Part shown: positions 36,268 to 45,658 of the stretch, piece by piece | Position numbering within the stretch: the first letter of the stretch is position 1 | How the letters are laid out: every line of letters starts with the position of its first letter | Made by a program: the position numbers and the translations under genes | The notes under the pieces: model-generated | Told to the model about the DNA's origin: nothing | The model's input: only the letters and a program-made list of their open reading frames with translations | Databases searched by the model: none | From: Rouxiella badensis | GTDB lineage: Bacteria; Pseudomonadota; Gammaproteobacteria; Enterobacterales; Enterobacteriaceae | Direction of reading: 5' to 3' | Assembly: GCA_026967495.1 (NCBI GenBank) | Contig: CP114060.1 | Location: 4,464,001-4,528,000 of the forward strand | Length of the DNA: 64,000 nt

Positions 36268-36313
36268 GTGTATCGGACAGTATTGAGGCTTGATTTCACA
36301 AGCGAACGACAAT
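36268..36313 (+). promoter_or_regulatory. Variant array leader (class II) before copy 9
   Basis: GTGTAT (36268-36273), TGATTT (36291-36296) and a degraded palindrome around GCGAACGACAA (from 36302) align with the leader before copy 4; both share TATCGGACAGTA, TTTCACA and the later GAAATTAAGCAAAACGA. No TTAACG box. Confidence 0.45.
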
Positions 36314-36362
36314 CAATGTCGTCATAGAAATTAAGCAAAACGACAATAAATAGGACAATAAA

Positions 36363-36623
36363 ATGAAAAACCTGACTAAAGCATTTGCTGTTATCGCACT
36401 GAGTACGGCTTCATTCGCCACTTTTGCGGCGACCGAAGTCAGTTCAGCTCCAGCCGGTGAACAAAGCATCGGTGTGGTAAGTGCAAGCACTGGGGCCAGT
36501 GATTTGACCAGCCTGCAGGGTAAACTGGCGGCCAAGGCGGCTCAGGAAGGTGCGACTTCTTACCGCATCATTTCAGCCGGTGGTGACAATTACCTGTACG
36601 GAACCGCTGAACTGTATAAATAA
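36363..36623 (+). CDS. DUF1471 periplasmic protein, copy 9
   Basis: An 86-aa paralogue ending the array: MKNLTKAFAVIALSTASFATFAA signal, mature TEVSSAPAGEQSIGVVSASTGASDLTSLQGKLAAKAAQEGATSYRIISAGGDNYLYGTAELYK. The aspartate in GGDN, in place of GGEN, and the AELYK end recall copy 1. It has the class II leader and a strong terminator. Confidence 0.93.
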   Translation: MKNLTKAFAVIALSTASFATFAATEVSSAPAGEQSIGVVSASTGASDLTSLQGKLAAKAAQEGATSYRIISAGGDNYLYGTAELYK

Positions 36624-36645
36624 GTCAGACAGCAGTCAGTAGAAG

Positions 36646-36667
36646 AGGCGGCGATTGCCGCCTTTTT
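36646..36667 (+). terminator. Terminator at the end of the DUF1471 array
   Basis: AGGCGGCG-AT-TGCCGCCT stem with TTTTT, 23 bases after copy 9 and just before the convergent ddlA end. Confidence 0.9.
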
Positions 36668-36679
36668 CGTTTCTATAAA

Positions 36680-37777
36680 TCAGTGCGCCGAACTTTTAAG
36701 CTGGCAGTCCTGCGAGTGTTGCTCGATAGCCAATTCTATTAGTTGGGTAATAAGTGAAGTGTAATCCAATCCGCTGGCCGCCCAGAGCTTGGGATACATG
36801 CTGATATTGGTGAAGCCAGGCAGCGTATTGATTTCATTAATCACCACCTCTCCCCCTTCCGTTAAGAACACGTCAACGCGCGCCATGCCCCGACATTCCA
36901 ATGCCTGAAATGCCTGAATCGCTATCTCTCTAATCTGGTCATTAACTTCTGCAGCCAGGTCAGCCGGTACCGCAACCGATGCGCCCTGCTCGTTGATGTA
37001 TTTCGTATCGTAGGAGTAGAACTCATCGTTGAGGATAACCTCACCGCAGGTGCTGGCTTTAGGGTAATCATTGCCCAACACCGCACACTCTATTTCACGC
37101 CCCTTGATTGCCGACTCGACCAATACCTTATGATCGAAGCTAAAGGCGCTGTCCAACGCTTGCTCGAAGGATGCGAGATCTTTGACCTTGCTGACCCCAA
37201 CGGAGGATCCCTGATTGGCGGGTTTGATAAACAACGGCAGGCCAAGCTGCTGAACGATACTGTCGAAACTGTGCTGGCTGCGAGTGCGGCGAGTCAGGGT
37301 AATAAACGGCGCTACGTTGAGTCCCGGCATCCCGCAACAGACGCTTGGTAACATCTTTATCCATGCACACCGCTGAACCGAGCACGCCGGAACCGACGTA
37401 GGGAATGTTTGCCATCCGCAGCAGTCCCTGTAACGAACCGTCTTCTCCCAGCGTGCCATGGACAATCGGAAAAATAACGTCAAGCTGCGACAGTGCGTGG
37501 GCATTCTGGGTGTCAATAAGCTGATTTTTTCAAGACCGGGTACCAGCGCGACCTGCTGATTCGAGCGATTCAACGCAATTAACGACGGGTTTTCGGCGTT
37601 AATCAGATAGTTACTGGTATCATTGATGTGCCATTCGCCCTGCTTATCGATCCCCAGCAGAGTCACCTCGAAACGTTGCTTGTCCATCGCATCCACGATA
37701 TTGCGTGCAGACTGCAGCGAGACTTCATGCTCCGACGATTTGCCTCCAAAGATGATACCCACGCGTAATTTACTCAC
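36680..37777 (-). CDS. ddlA: D-alanine--D-alanine ligase A (two compensating frameshifts)
   Basis: ATP-grasp ligase making the D-Ala-D-Ala dipeptide for peptidoglycan. Start GTG 37777 with AAGGAG upstream (VSKLRVGIIFGGKSSEHEVSLQSARNIVDAMD). Downstream, FIKPANQGSSVGVSKV, CAVLGNDYPKASTCGE and VINEINTLPGFTNISMYPKLW are classical Ddl blocks. Between T6 at 37525-37530 and CCC at 37323-37325 the reading is out of frame; adding one base at the first and removing one at the second recovers VIFPIVHGTLGEDGSLQG, PYVGSGVLGSAVCMDKDVTKRLLRDAGLNVAPF, and 365 aa (E. coli 364). Both breaks are in homopolymers, so the real gene is very probably intact. Confidence 0.94.
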   Translation of the reverse strand: MSKLRVGIIFGGKSSEHEVSLQSARNIVDAMDKQRFEVTLLGIDKQGEWHINDTSNYLINAENPSLIALNRSNQQVALVPGLEKISLLTPRMPTHCRSLTLFFRLSMARWEKTVRYRDCCGWQTFPTSVPACSVQRCAWIKMLPSVCCGMPGLNVAPFITLTRRTRSQHSFDSIVQQLGLPLFIKPANQGSSVGVSKVKDLASFEQALDSAFSFDHKVLVESAIKGREIECAVLGNDYPKASTCGEVILNDEFYSYDTKYINEQGASVAVPADLAAEVNDQIREIAIQAFQALECRGMARVDVFLTEGGEVVINEINTLPGFTNISMYPKLWAASGLDYTSLITQLIELAIEQHSQDCQLKSSAH

Positions 37778-37820
37778 TCTAGACTCCTTCAAAACTGCTC
37801 TTAATCAACATTAACCGCGC

Positions 37821-38162
37821 TTAGTCTACGATAAACAACTTTGCTCCAGAGGGCGTGGAGGACTGATGCGCTTCTGCATTATCCGCCACCTGGTAACTCA
37901 TACCGGGTTTGAGGATGAACGACCGGCCATCTTCAAGCGTGGTATGCAACTCACCTTCGAGACAAAATAAAACGTGCCCTTTCTTACACCAGTGATCGGC
38001 CAGGTATCCCGCCGAATATTCAACAATCCTGACGCGGATTGGCTGTGCGTCATCCCCAAAGTGCTGAGTTCGCCAAAGCGCCATGCCGATTTCACCCTGA
38101 TGCTCGGTAGGTTCAATTTGGCTCCAGTCGGTGGTACAAAAAGGAATAGAGGATAAATTCAT
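37821..38162 (-). CDS. DHCW-motif cupin-fold protein
   Basis: A 113-aa single-domain cupin: RIVEYSAGYLADHWCKKGHVLFCLEGELHTTLEDGRSFILKPGMSYQVADNAEAHQSST. The metal-site histidines lie in the DHWC segment (family name DHCW) and in the second cupin box. Function unknown. ATG 38162 is taken because MNLSSIPFCTTDWSQIEP is the typical start; the extension to 38219 has no content. It lies upstream of ddlA on the same strand but 43 bases away with its own start. Confidence 0.85.
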   Translation of the reverse strand: MNLSSIPFCTTDWSQIEPTEHQGEIGMALWRTQHFGDDAQPIRVRIVEYSAGYLADHWCKKGHVLFCLEGELHTTLEDGRSFILKPGMSYQVADNAEAHQSSTPSGAKLFIVD

Positions 38163-38431
38163 TTTAGTCTCATACAATTGGGGGAATTCCAGAATAGAAG
38201 TGAATCGTCCGTCAATCAATCGGCTGATGCAAAGATTCTAAATTTGAGCCAAACCTTCAGGAAAAGGACAACTCCTAAAAGCCCCCGAACCGCAGCCAAA
38301 CACCAAAAAGACTCTCTCATTCGACTATGCTTGACAGTCAGCCGCAGCAAAAGCTGAATTTCGCACCTCAATTCATGTTCAGGGGATCAACAGTGATTTC
38401 CCCCTCTGAACGGCAAAACAAGGAGCAATTC

Positions 38432-39810
38432 ATGCCTTATCAAACCATCAACCCGTTCAACAATAAGCTCATCAAAGAATATCAAACGCATAACGATCGG
38501 CACGTCGAACAGGCTCTGGAAACGGCACATCAACTGTATAAATCCGACTGGGCACAGGGCGATATCAAGCAACGCCTCAACGTACTGCACAAGCTGTCGG
38601 ATATTATCTCGTCACGCGTAGAAGAGTTGGCGAAAGGCATCAGTATCGAAATGGGCAAACTGATTGAGCAGAGCCGTGCAGAGGTTCAGCTCACCGCCGA
38701 TATCGCAAAATATTATGCCGAAAATGCGGAAGAATTTCTTAAACCGGTGTCCTATAAGTCAAACCTGGGTGAGGCCTGGGTCGAGCACAGCCCTATCGGG
38801 GTTATCATGGCCGTGGAGCCGTGGAACTTCCCGTTCTACCAGCTTATCCGCGTTCTAGCGCCCAATCTGGCATCCGGTAACAGCGTGCTGGTCAAGCACG
38901 CCAGCATCGTGCCGCACAGTGCAGAAACGTTTGAGAAACTGATTACCGAAGCGGGTGCGCCAAAAGGGGCATATACCAACCTGTTTATTTCACAAGATCA
39001 GGTATCGGCCATCATTGATGACGACCGCGTTCAAGGCGTTGCCCTGACCGGCTCTGAAAAAGCCGGGGCGGTGGTGGCATCACGTGCGGCCGGTAAACTG
39101 AAAAAATCAACGCTTGAGCTGGGCGGTAACGATATTTTTGCCGTTCTTGAAGACGCTGATATCGACCACGCAGCCAAGGTGGGCGCTCAGGCGCGCGTTG
39201 CCAATGCCGGCCAGGTCTGTACTGCCGCCAAACGCTTTATCATTCACGAGAAGGTCGCCGATGAATTCCTGAAAAATTCACTCAGCACTTTAAAGAGCTG
39301 AAAATAGGTGACCCACTCGACGAGAAAACCACTCTCGGTCCGCTCTCTTCTGCTGATGCAGTTAACACGCTGACTAAACAGGTGAAAGAAGCCGTTAAAC
39401 ATGGGGCGAAAGTGCTCGTTGGGGGTGAACCGGTAAGCAACAATCCGGGTAACTTCTTTGAGGCCACTGTCCTCACCGGGATCACGCGCGACAATCCGGC
39501 CTACTTTGAAGAGTTCTTTGGCCCGGTGGCGCAGGTCTACGTGGTGAAAAATGACGAGGAGCTGGTGAAACTGGCCAATGATTCGCATTACGGTCTTGGC
39601 GGTGCGCTGTTTACCCGCGATCTCACTCGTGCTCGTAAGCTGGCCTCGAAAATCGAGACCGGGATGATTTACGTGAATTCACTCACCAATACTGCGCCGG
39701 AACTGCCTTTCGGTGGCGTGAAACGTTCAGGCTTTGGCCGAGAACTTTCAGACTTGGGTATCAAAGAATTTGTGAATCAGAAACTGGTCGTTCTGGCCGA
39801 AAAATCCTGA
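38432..39810 (+). CDS. NAD(P)-dependent aldehyde dehydrogenase, succinate-semialdehyde type (frameshifted)
   Basis: An aldehyde dehydrogenase similar to the Sad/GabD group: INPFNNKLIKEY, GVIMAVEPWNFPFYQLIRVLAPNLASGN, TGSEKAGAVVASRAAGKLKKSTLELGGND (catalytic Glu), and NAGQVCTAAKRFI (catalytic Cys). FGGVKRSGFGRELSDLGIKEFVNQK is the C-terminal block. The frame is lost in AAAAA 39272-39276; one added A gives EFLKKFTQHFKELKIGDP and 459 aa. ATG 38432 has AAGGAG upstream. The substrate is probably succinate semialdehyde or a related short aldehyde; no GABA genes lie nearby. Confidence 0.9.
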
Positions 39811-39823
39811 CGGTCATCCAGCC

Positions 39824-39849
39824 GCCCTCCCCTTCGGGAGGGCGTTTTT
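39824..39849. terminator. Terminator between the aldehyde dehydrogenase and phn genes
   Basis: GCCCTCCC (39824-39831), loop CTTC, and GGGAGGGC (to 39843) form a strong stem, followed by TTTTT. It sits between convergent genes. Confidence 0.9.
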
Positions 39850-40772
39850 CATTCCGAACGGTACAGCTCAATCTTCGGACGTTTATTTTGTTCCGGTTTA
39901 TACAAATCAATTTCATCACCGATGATATATTTTGCGCGTAACATCGACGAAATTTTGTCCATTGCCATCACGATCACCACCAGAATCATCGTAATGAACA
40001 TCACCACGTCCCAGTTCCACAGCCGCATATTTTCGGCGTAGACCAGACCCACCCCACCCGCACCGACAAATCCCAACACTGCTGCAGAGCGGGTGTTTGA
40101 TTCAATCTGATAAAGCGAGAGGGCCAAAAAGGTCGGGAACGACTGGGTGAAAATGCCAAAACGGTGGGTTTGCAGCGGATTAGCCCCCAACGCGCGCAGT
40201 CCACGGCTCGGTGAACGCTCTACGGCTTCATGCCCCTCCGCATAGAGTTTCCCCAACAGACCCAAATCTTGCATGATGATGGCCAGCGCGCCGGCCAGCG
40301 GTCCCATCCCCACGGCACGGACGAAAATCAGCCCCCAGATGGCCATGTCCAGTCCGCGCAAGACGTCCATAATGCGGCGCACAACCAGTGAAATTGGGCG
40401 CAGGAAAGGCGTGGACATCACATTGCGCGCCGCCAAAAATGACAGCGGTAGGGCTAGAATAGTGGCGGTTACGGTTCCGGCAAACACAATCGCCAAGGTA
40501 ATCGCTATCTGCGTAAAGTAATACATCAGCGGCCACTGTGAGAAATTCTGCCAGACGAACATGCGCAAAAAGTATTTCCCTATCTCACCGCAGCCGTGCG
40601 TGAACTGGCCCACGGAGATACCGTAGAAATGGAAGAACACCAGGTAATAAAGCACGATAGCCGCAACTGAAATGGCCAACACGCGTAAGGTCCGGCGCTG
40701 CGCCGTAAAAAGATGGCGATGTTGCTGACGAATGCTCGCAACTTCAGTGGCGCTCAAAGAATCGGTAAGCAT
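39849..40772 (-). CDS. phnE: Phosphonate-type ABC importer permease (PhnE, second)
   Basis: A 307-aa permease: an N-terminal helix after a basic stretch (RLLVLAIS-type segment), then the binding-protein-dependent transport domain with the EAA-like loop EAVERSPSRGLRALGANPLQTHRFGIFTQSFPTFLALSLYQIESNTRSAAVLGFVGAGGVGL, characteristic of PhnE. It overlaps the preceding permease gene by one base (TGATG), so translation is coupled. With PhnC and PhnD it imports phosphonates or phosphite-like esters. No C-P lyase gene is present in the window. Confidence 0.9.
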   Translation of the reverse strand: MLTDSLSATEVASIRQQHRHLFTAQRRTLRVLAISVAAIVLYYLVFFHFYGISVGQFTHGCGEIGKYFLRMFVWQNFSQWPLMYYFTQIAITLAIVFAGTVTATILALPLSFLAARNVMSTPFLRPISLVVRRIMDVLRGLDMAIWGLIFVRAVGMGPLAGALAIIMQDLGLLGKLYAEGHEAVERSPSRGLRALGANPLQTHRFGIFTQSFPTFLALSLYQIESNTRSAAVLGFVGAGGVGLVYAENMRLWNWDVVMFITMILVVIVMAMDKISSMLRAKYIIGDEIDLYKPEQNKRPKIELYRSE

Positions 40773-41635
40773 CAGAATGTGCCCTCTACAACGCGTTTAC
40801 GGAGTTTGCCCGAGGCATAGTCCATCACGGAAACCACAAAAATAATCAGCAACAGCGTCATGCTGACCTGGTCATAGCGGTCTAGTTTGATTGATGTCAT
40901 CAGCTCCTGCCCTATCCCGCCCGCGCCTACCAGACCAAGAATGGTCGACTGGCGGAAGTTAATTTCAAGGCGCATAAAGCTGTACGAGAGAAAAATGGGC
41001 TGTACCTGCGGCCACAGAGCAAAACGCATCCTTTGCAGGCGTCCTGCGCCACACGCCTTTAAGCCGCGCACCGGCTTGTCCGAGGCAGTCTCTATTGATT
41101 CATAAAACAGTTTGGTCAGGCTACCGACGGTATGCAGCGTCAGGGCGATAAAACCGGGGATAGCGCCGATGCCAAACGCCATTACACACATCACCGCCCA
41201 CGCCAATTCGGGCATGGTACGCAGGAATGCCACGAAGGTACGCACGCTAAATTTTAGCCATTTCGGCGAATCGGTATTATTGGCCGCAATAAAGGCCAGC
41301 ACGACAGCGAGCACGGTTGACAAAATGGTCGACGAAAAGGCCAGCTGAATAGTTTCCCAAATCAATGGAAGCTGAATGTTTAAACGATAACCCCAATAGG
41401 CCAGAGAACCTTTGGTATGTCCGTCGGCAAACAGATCGTGCCAATGTAAAGTGGGCACCGTTTGACCAATATAGTCAAAAAAGTGTGGCGCATTGACGAA
41501 TATCGTTTTTAAATTAAGCTCGGAAATACTCCCCGCCCATAAATAAAGGACTAACATCAAGCCAGACCAAATTAACGCCTCTCTTTTTTGCTTGCTGCGT
41601 ATTTGCTGGTAATAATGATGAAATTCAGTATTCAA
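40772..41635 (-). CDS. phnE: Phosphonate-type ABC importer permease (PhnE, first)
   Basis: A 287-aa permease with an EAA-like loop ESIETASDKPVRGLKACGAGRLQRMRFALWPQVQPIFLSYSFMRLEINFRQSTILGLVGAGGIGQEL. The start is put at TTG 41635 (GGAAG 7 bases upstream). The longer reading to 41701 begins with a TTG inside a terminator-like hairpin and is rejected. A pair of different PhnE-type permeases, as here, is usual in heterodimeric PhnCDE1E2 systems. Confidence 0.88.
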   Translation of the reverse strand: MNTEFHHYYQQIRSKQKREALIWSGLMLVLYLWAGSISELNLKTIFVNAPHFFDYIGQTVPTLHWHDLFADGHTKGSLAYWGYRLNIQLPLIWETIQLAFSSTILSTVLAVVLAFIAANNTDSPKWLKFSVRTFVAFLRTMPELAWAVMCVMAFGIGAIPGFIALTLHTVGSLTKLFYESIETASDKPVRGLKACGAGRLQRMRFALWPQVQPIFLSYSFMRLEINFRQSTILGLVGAGGIGQELMTSIKLDRYDQVSMTLLLIIFVVSVMDYASGKLRKRVVEGTF

Positions 41636-41682
41636 AATAAGGCTTCCACAGTTGATGGCGGAGATAATAATCTGCACTGCCT

Positions 41683-41713
41683 GATAAAAATAACGCGCCA
41701 ATAATATGGCGCG
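41683..41713 (-). terminator. Hairpin between phnD and phnE, likely attenuating terminator
   Basis: On the minus strand CGCGCCA-TATTAT-TGGCGCG (41713 to 41694) is followed by TTATTTTTATC. Perfect 7-bp stem plus U-rich tail. It may reduce permease expression relative to the binding protein. Confidence 0.8.
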
Positions 41714-41734
41714 TGGTTGTCGAGAGTCTGAGGT

Positions 41735-42667
41735 TTAACGACCGCCTTCAGTCAATGCCTTTTTCATATCGATGATTTGCTGATAATCGGCCAGCGTTGC
41801 CGGACCAATATGCTGCTTACCGCCGACGGCTTTAATAAAGCAGGCGTGATCATCTTTATCCAGCTTATTAATTGCCGCCACAACTTTTGCCTTGAAATCA
41901 GCAGGCAGCGAATTGCTCACCAGAATTGGGCCATTAGGGATCAACGGCGACTCCCAGATGATACGGATCTGTTTCATCAGGTCCGGGTGGTCCATACGCA
42001 TCATGCGACCAAATGCGCCTGAGGTATAGCCGGTTGACGGGTCGCCAATCATCGATGACCAAGCAACAGCACCAGCAAACTGGCCGTTCAGCACGCCAAG
42101 AATATCCTGTTCATGACCGCCAGAGAAGGTCGTACTCGAGAAGAAATGGTTGTAGCTGTTGTCGGTAGTCCCGCCAAACATCTTCTTGAAGGCTGCGTTA
42201 GGGATAAGATAGCCCGAGGTGGAATCAGGGTCCGCAAAACCAAATGCGGTGCCTTTCAGGTCTTCTAGCTTTTTATATTTACTGTCGGCTTTAACCAGAA
42301 CAACCGAGTGATAACCGCGTGACTGATCGGTGTCATCAACCAGAATACCTTCGATGCTGACGGCTTTCGGATTATTAAGATAGACCGACGCGAAGGAAGA
42401 AGGCGACATGCTTAATACCATATCAACTTTCCCGCCCAACAGCCCCTGAATAACGCCAGAATAGTCAGAAGAGTTACGTAATTTTGTATCTACATTCAGT
42501 TCTTTATCAAAGAACTGTTTTACACACATGTTATCGCCAATTTGCTGTGTGGCGTTCTGACCGCCGAGAATGCCCAGATTTAACTCTTTTGGTGCATCTG
42601 CGGCCATGCTATTCATTGCTGCCATGGTCCCTGCAACGAATACCGCCAGACGTAATAGCTTCTTCAT
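41735..42667 (-). CDS. phnD: Phosphonate-type ABC importer binding protein (PhnD family)
   Basis: A 310-aa periplasmic binding protein with signal peptide MKKLLRLAVFVAGTMAAMNSMA. The features SDYSGVIQGLLGGKVDMVL, FGFADPDSTSGYLIPNAAF and IWESPLIPNGPILV are typical PhnD-family blocks, including the ST-S/G motif that binds the phosphonate group. It is separated from phnC by about 130 bases and from the permeases by a hairpin. The precise ligand (phosphonate, phosphite or phosphate ester) cannot be told. Confidence 0.92.
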   Translation of the reverse strand: MKKLLRLAVFVAGTMAAMNSMAADAPKELNLGILGGQNATQQIGDNMCVKQFFDKELNVDTKLRNSSDYSGVIQGLLGGKVDMVLSMSPSSFASVYLNNPKAVSIEGILVDDTDQSRGYHSVVLVKADSKYKKLEDLKGTAFGFADPDSTSGYLIPNAAFKKMFGGTTDNSYNHFFSSTTFSGGHEQDILGVLNGQFAGAVAWSSMIGDPSTGYTSGAFGRMMRMDHPDLMKQIRIIWESPLIPNGPILVSNSLPADFKAKVVAAINKLDKDDHACFIKAVGGKQHIGPATLADYQQIIDMKKALTEGGR

Positions 42668-42796
42668 GTAATAATAACCCTTGTGTAGATTGATTAAATT
42701 AGAATGAAATAGATAAATGTGAAAGCAAATACGTTATGCCATCCGTGGCATGACAAATAGAATGACGGCCAACTATTAATTGTTAACAGTTAATCA

Positions 42797-43636
42797 TTAA
42801 CCGTTTACCGCTTCACTCTCTTCGCCATACAGTTGGTGCAAAATCGAATCGGTTAAATAGTCTGGATGTCCATCGTAAATAATCTCACCGTGGGCAATAC
42901 CAATAACTCGGGTACAGAAATCTTTAACCAGTTCAACCGAGTGCAGGTTAACCATGACGGCGATGTTATCTTCGCTGACTTTTTTCAGCGCATTCATAAT
43001 ACGTAAGGTGTTTTTAGGATCTAGCGAGGCGACAGGTTCATCAGCCAGCAGAATTTTAGGGTTCTGCATCAAGGCACGACAAATTGCTACCCGTTGCATC
43101 TGACCACCGGACAGGTTTTCGGCGCGCTGTAGCGCATGGGGCAATAGGTGTAGCCAGTCGAGCAGAGAGATCGCTCGCGCACGATCTTCATCATCAAACT
43201 GGTTGAAGAAAGACCTGAAGGTTGAGGTCTGGCTCAGGCGTCCCAATAGCACATTGGTCAAGACGTCTAGACGAGGTACCAGACAGAAATCCTGAAAAAT
43301 CATGCCACAGCCCGCTCGCCAGCGGCGTAATGCCTTGCCGGTCAGGCCCGCCAGCTCCTGTTTTTCACCACCGTCATAGTGGCAAACCACGCTGCCTTCA
43401 CTCAGTGGAATAGTGCCATTGAGCACGTGCAGCAGCGTGGATTTTCCCGCGCCTGAGCGGCCAATCACGGCAACAAATTCACCGGCGTGGAGTTCAAAAT
43501 TAATATCATTAAGCACACGACTGCCTGATTTATAAGATTTAACCAGGCCTTTAACGTCTAACACTTTATTCTGATGCTGTGGCTCGGCCTGAGGATATTC
43601 AGCCTGTGCCAGCTTAAGTTGAGCTTGCGCCATCAT
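42797..43636 (-). CDS. phnC: Phosphonate-type ABC importer ATPase (PhnC)
   Basis: A 279-aa ABC ATPase with an unusually hydrophilic N-terminal 25 residues. Walker A GRSGAGKST, signature LSGGQMQRVAI, Walker B ILLADEPVASLD and switch histidine region VNLHSVELV are as in PhnC. First gene of the phnCDEE operon. Two ATG codons at 43636 and 43633; GGAGA precedes both. Divergent from dld over 195 bases. Confidence 0.93.
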   Translation of the reverse strand: MMAQAQLKLAQAEYPQAEPQHQNKVLDVKGLVKSYKSGSRVLNDINFELHAGEFVAVIGRSGAGKSTLLHVLNGTIPLSEGSVVCHYDGGEKQELAGLTGKALRRWRAGCGMIFQDFCLVPRLDVLTNVLLGRLSQTSTFRSFFNQFDDEDRARAISLLDWLHLLPHALQRAENLSGGQMQRVAICRALMQNPKILLADEPVASLDPKNTLRIMNALKKVSEDNIAVMVNLHSVELVKDFCTRVIGIAHGEIIYDGHPDYLTDSILHQLYGEESEAVNG

Positions 43637-43831
43637 GCTGTCTCCGGTTACGTGCAGATTCTGACGTCCATTAAGCGCGACAACTATGACAGATTGATGA
43701 TGTTTTAATGGACGAAAGATGACCTTCTTCCATTGATAAAACGTATCTTAAATACCTTAAATGGCAATTAAGCCTATGATTAGAGGCAAGCTAACGGCAA
43801 AAATGTGCCGAAACAACGACAGGGAGGCAGA

Positions 43832-45551
43832 ATGACTCTTCAGCATCCGTCCACACCAGAGAGCAACGCCGCATTGATTGAGCGGCTCAAAAATATCGTC
43901 GGAGGTCGTCACGTATTGACCTCCGAAAGCCAGACCGAACGATACCGCAAAGGCTTTCGTTCCGGAGGCGGCAAGGCGCTGGCGGTTGTTTTTCCGCAGA
44001 CCTTGCTCCAGCAGTGGCAGCTGCTACAGGCCTGCGTCGAGGCCGACAAAATCGTTATCATGCAGGCCGCGAATACCGGTTTGACCGAGGACTCAACGCC
44101 GAGCGGCGAAGATTACGATCGCGATATCATTATCTTCAGCACCTTGAAGCTCAACGGCATTCAGCTGCTTGATGACGGTAAGCAGGTGATCGGTTTTCCC
44201 GGCAGCACGCTGTATGAGCTTGAGAAACGCCTTAAACCGCTGGGACGTGAGTCCCCATTCGGTGATTGGCTCTTCCTGTATTGGCGCGTCGGTCATTGGC
44301 GGCGTGTGCAACAACTCGGGCGGATCGCTGGTGAAACGCGGCCCGGCCTATACGGAGCTGGCGCTGTATGCACAGAGAGATGAGCAGGGAAAGCTAATCC
44401 TTATCAACCATTTGGGCATTGACCTCGGCGCGACGCCGGAAGAGATCCTCACCCGTCTTGAGCAGGGGAACTATACCCCCGCCGATATTCATTACGGTGA
44501 TCTACTGGCCTCCGATCACGACTATGCCGAGCGAGTGCGCGACGTCGATGCCGACACGCCTTCACGCTTCAACGCCGACAGCCGCCGCCTTTATGGAGCT
44601 TCAGGCTGCGCCGGTAAGTTAGCCATTTTTGCCGTGAGGCTCGACACCTTCGAGGCCGAAACTCAACAACAGGTGTTTTATATCGGCACGGACAGCACCG
44701 CCGTGCTTACCGATTTACGCCGCAGCATACTCGGTGAGTTCAACAATCTGCCGGTCGCCGGTGAGTATATGCATCGCGATATTTTTGATATTACCGAGGT
44801 CTACGGCAAAGATACCTTTTTGATGATCGACAAACTCGGCACCGACAAAATGCCTGAGATATTTACCGCCAAAGGTAAGTTCGACGCCAAAATCAGTAAG
44901 GTGCCCTTTCTGCCCAAACATTTCAGTGACCGCGTTATGCAGTGCCTGAGCCGCGCCCTTCCCAACCATCTTCCGCCACGGATGAAGAAATACCGCGATC
45001 GGTACGAACATCATCTGCTGTTGAAAATGTCCGGGGATGGCGTGGCGGAAGCGCAAAACTTCCTGACCCATTTCTTTGCCGACAGAGACGGCGACTTTTT
45101 TGTCTGCTCGGCGGATGAAGGTAAAAAGGCTTTTCTGCATCGTTTTGCGGCCGCCGGTGCTGCGGTGCGCTATCACGCCGTGCATGAAAAAGAAGTGGAA
45201 GATATTTTGGCGCTGGATATCGCCTTGCGACGCAACGATCGCGACTGGTTTGAAGTGCTCCCGCCCGACATTGACCAGCAGTTAGTGGCAAAACTGTATT
45301 ACGGCCACTTTATGTGCCACGTTTTCCATCAGGATTACATCGTCAAAAAAGGCGTCGATAGCAAAGCGCTTAAACATCGGATGCTGGAGATTCTGGATGC
45401 CAAAGGTGCCGAGTATCCGGCAGAGCACAACGTTGGCCATCTGTATTTCGCCAAACCGCACCTGCAGGAGTTCTATCGTCAGGCCGACCCGACCAACAGC
45501 TTTAACCCCGGCATTGGCAAAACCAGCAAACTGAAAAACTGGCAGGCATAA
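43832..45551 (+). CDS. dld: Quinone-dependent D-lactate dehydrogenase (frameshifted)
   Basis: Dld is a peripheral inner-membrane flavoenzyme that oxidises D-lactate to pyruvate and feeds the respiratory chain. FAD-binding segment IVIMQAANTGLTEDSTPSG, then IGSSCIGASVIGGVCNNSGGSLVKRGPAYTELAL, and the membrane-binding domain (LPNHLPPRMKKYRDRYEHHLLLKM). The C-terminal PAEHNVGHLYFAKPHLQEFYRQADPTNSFNPGIGKTSK is conserved. The frame breaks at TCCCC 44252-44256; removing one base gives LGREPHSVIGSSCIG and 572 aa (E. coli 571). ATG 43832 is preceded by GGAGG. In E. coli dld lies beside pbpG, yohC and the yeh operon, as here though spread out. Confidence 0.95.
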
Positions 45552-45556
45552 AAAAT

Positions 45557-45590
45557 AAATCCCCGCAAGATAGCTATCCGGCGGGGATTT
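45557..45590. terminator. Terminator after dld
   Basis: AAATCCCCGC (45557-45566) and GCGGGGATTT (45581-45590) form a perfect 10-bp stem with a 14-base loop; bidirectional between dld and yohC. Confidence 0.9.
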
Positions 45591-45658
45591 AGGGTACTGC
45601 GTATAAGGCATCTATTACTGCTGTTACTGCATTTGAAACTGGAATAACCTGGCCTCAA

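Noticed and set aside
33401..36313. Repeated leader segments as a CRISPR array
   Set aside because: The repeated units are promoters and 5' leaders attached to coding genes, spaced by hundreds of bases, with no unique spacers or cas genes.
41636..41701. Longer first PhnE starting at TTG 41701
   Set aside because: The start would lie inside the stem of the phnD-phnE hairpin and has no ribosome site; TTG 41635 has GGAAG upstream.
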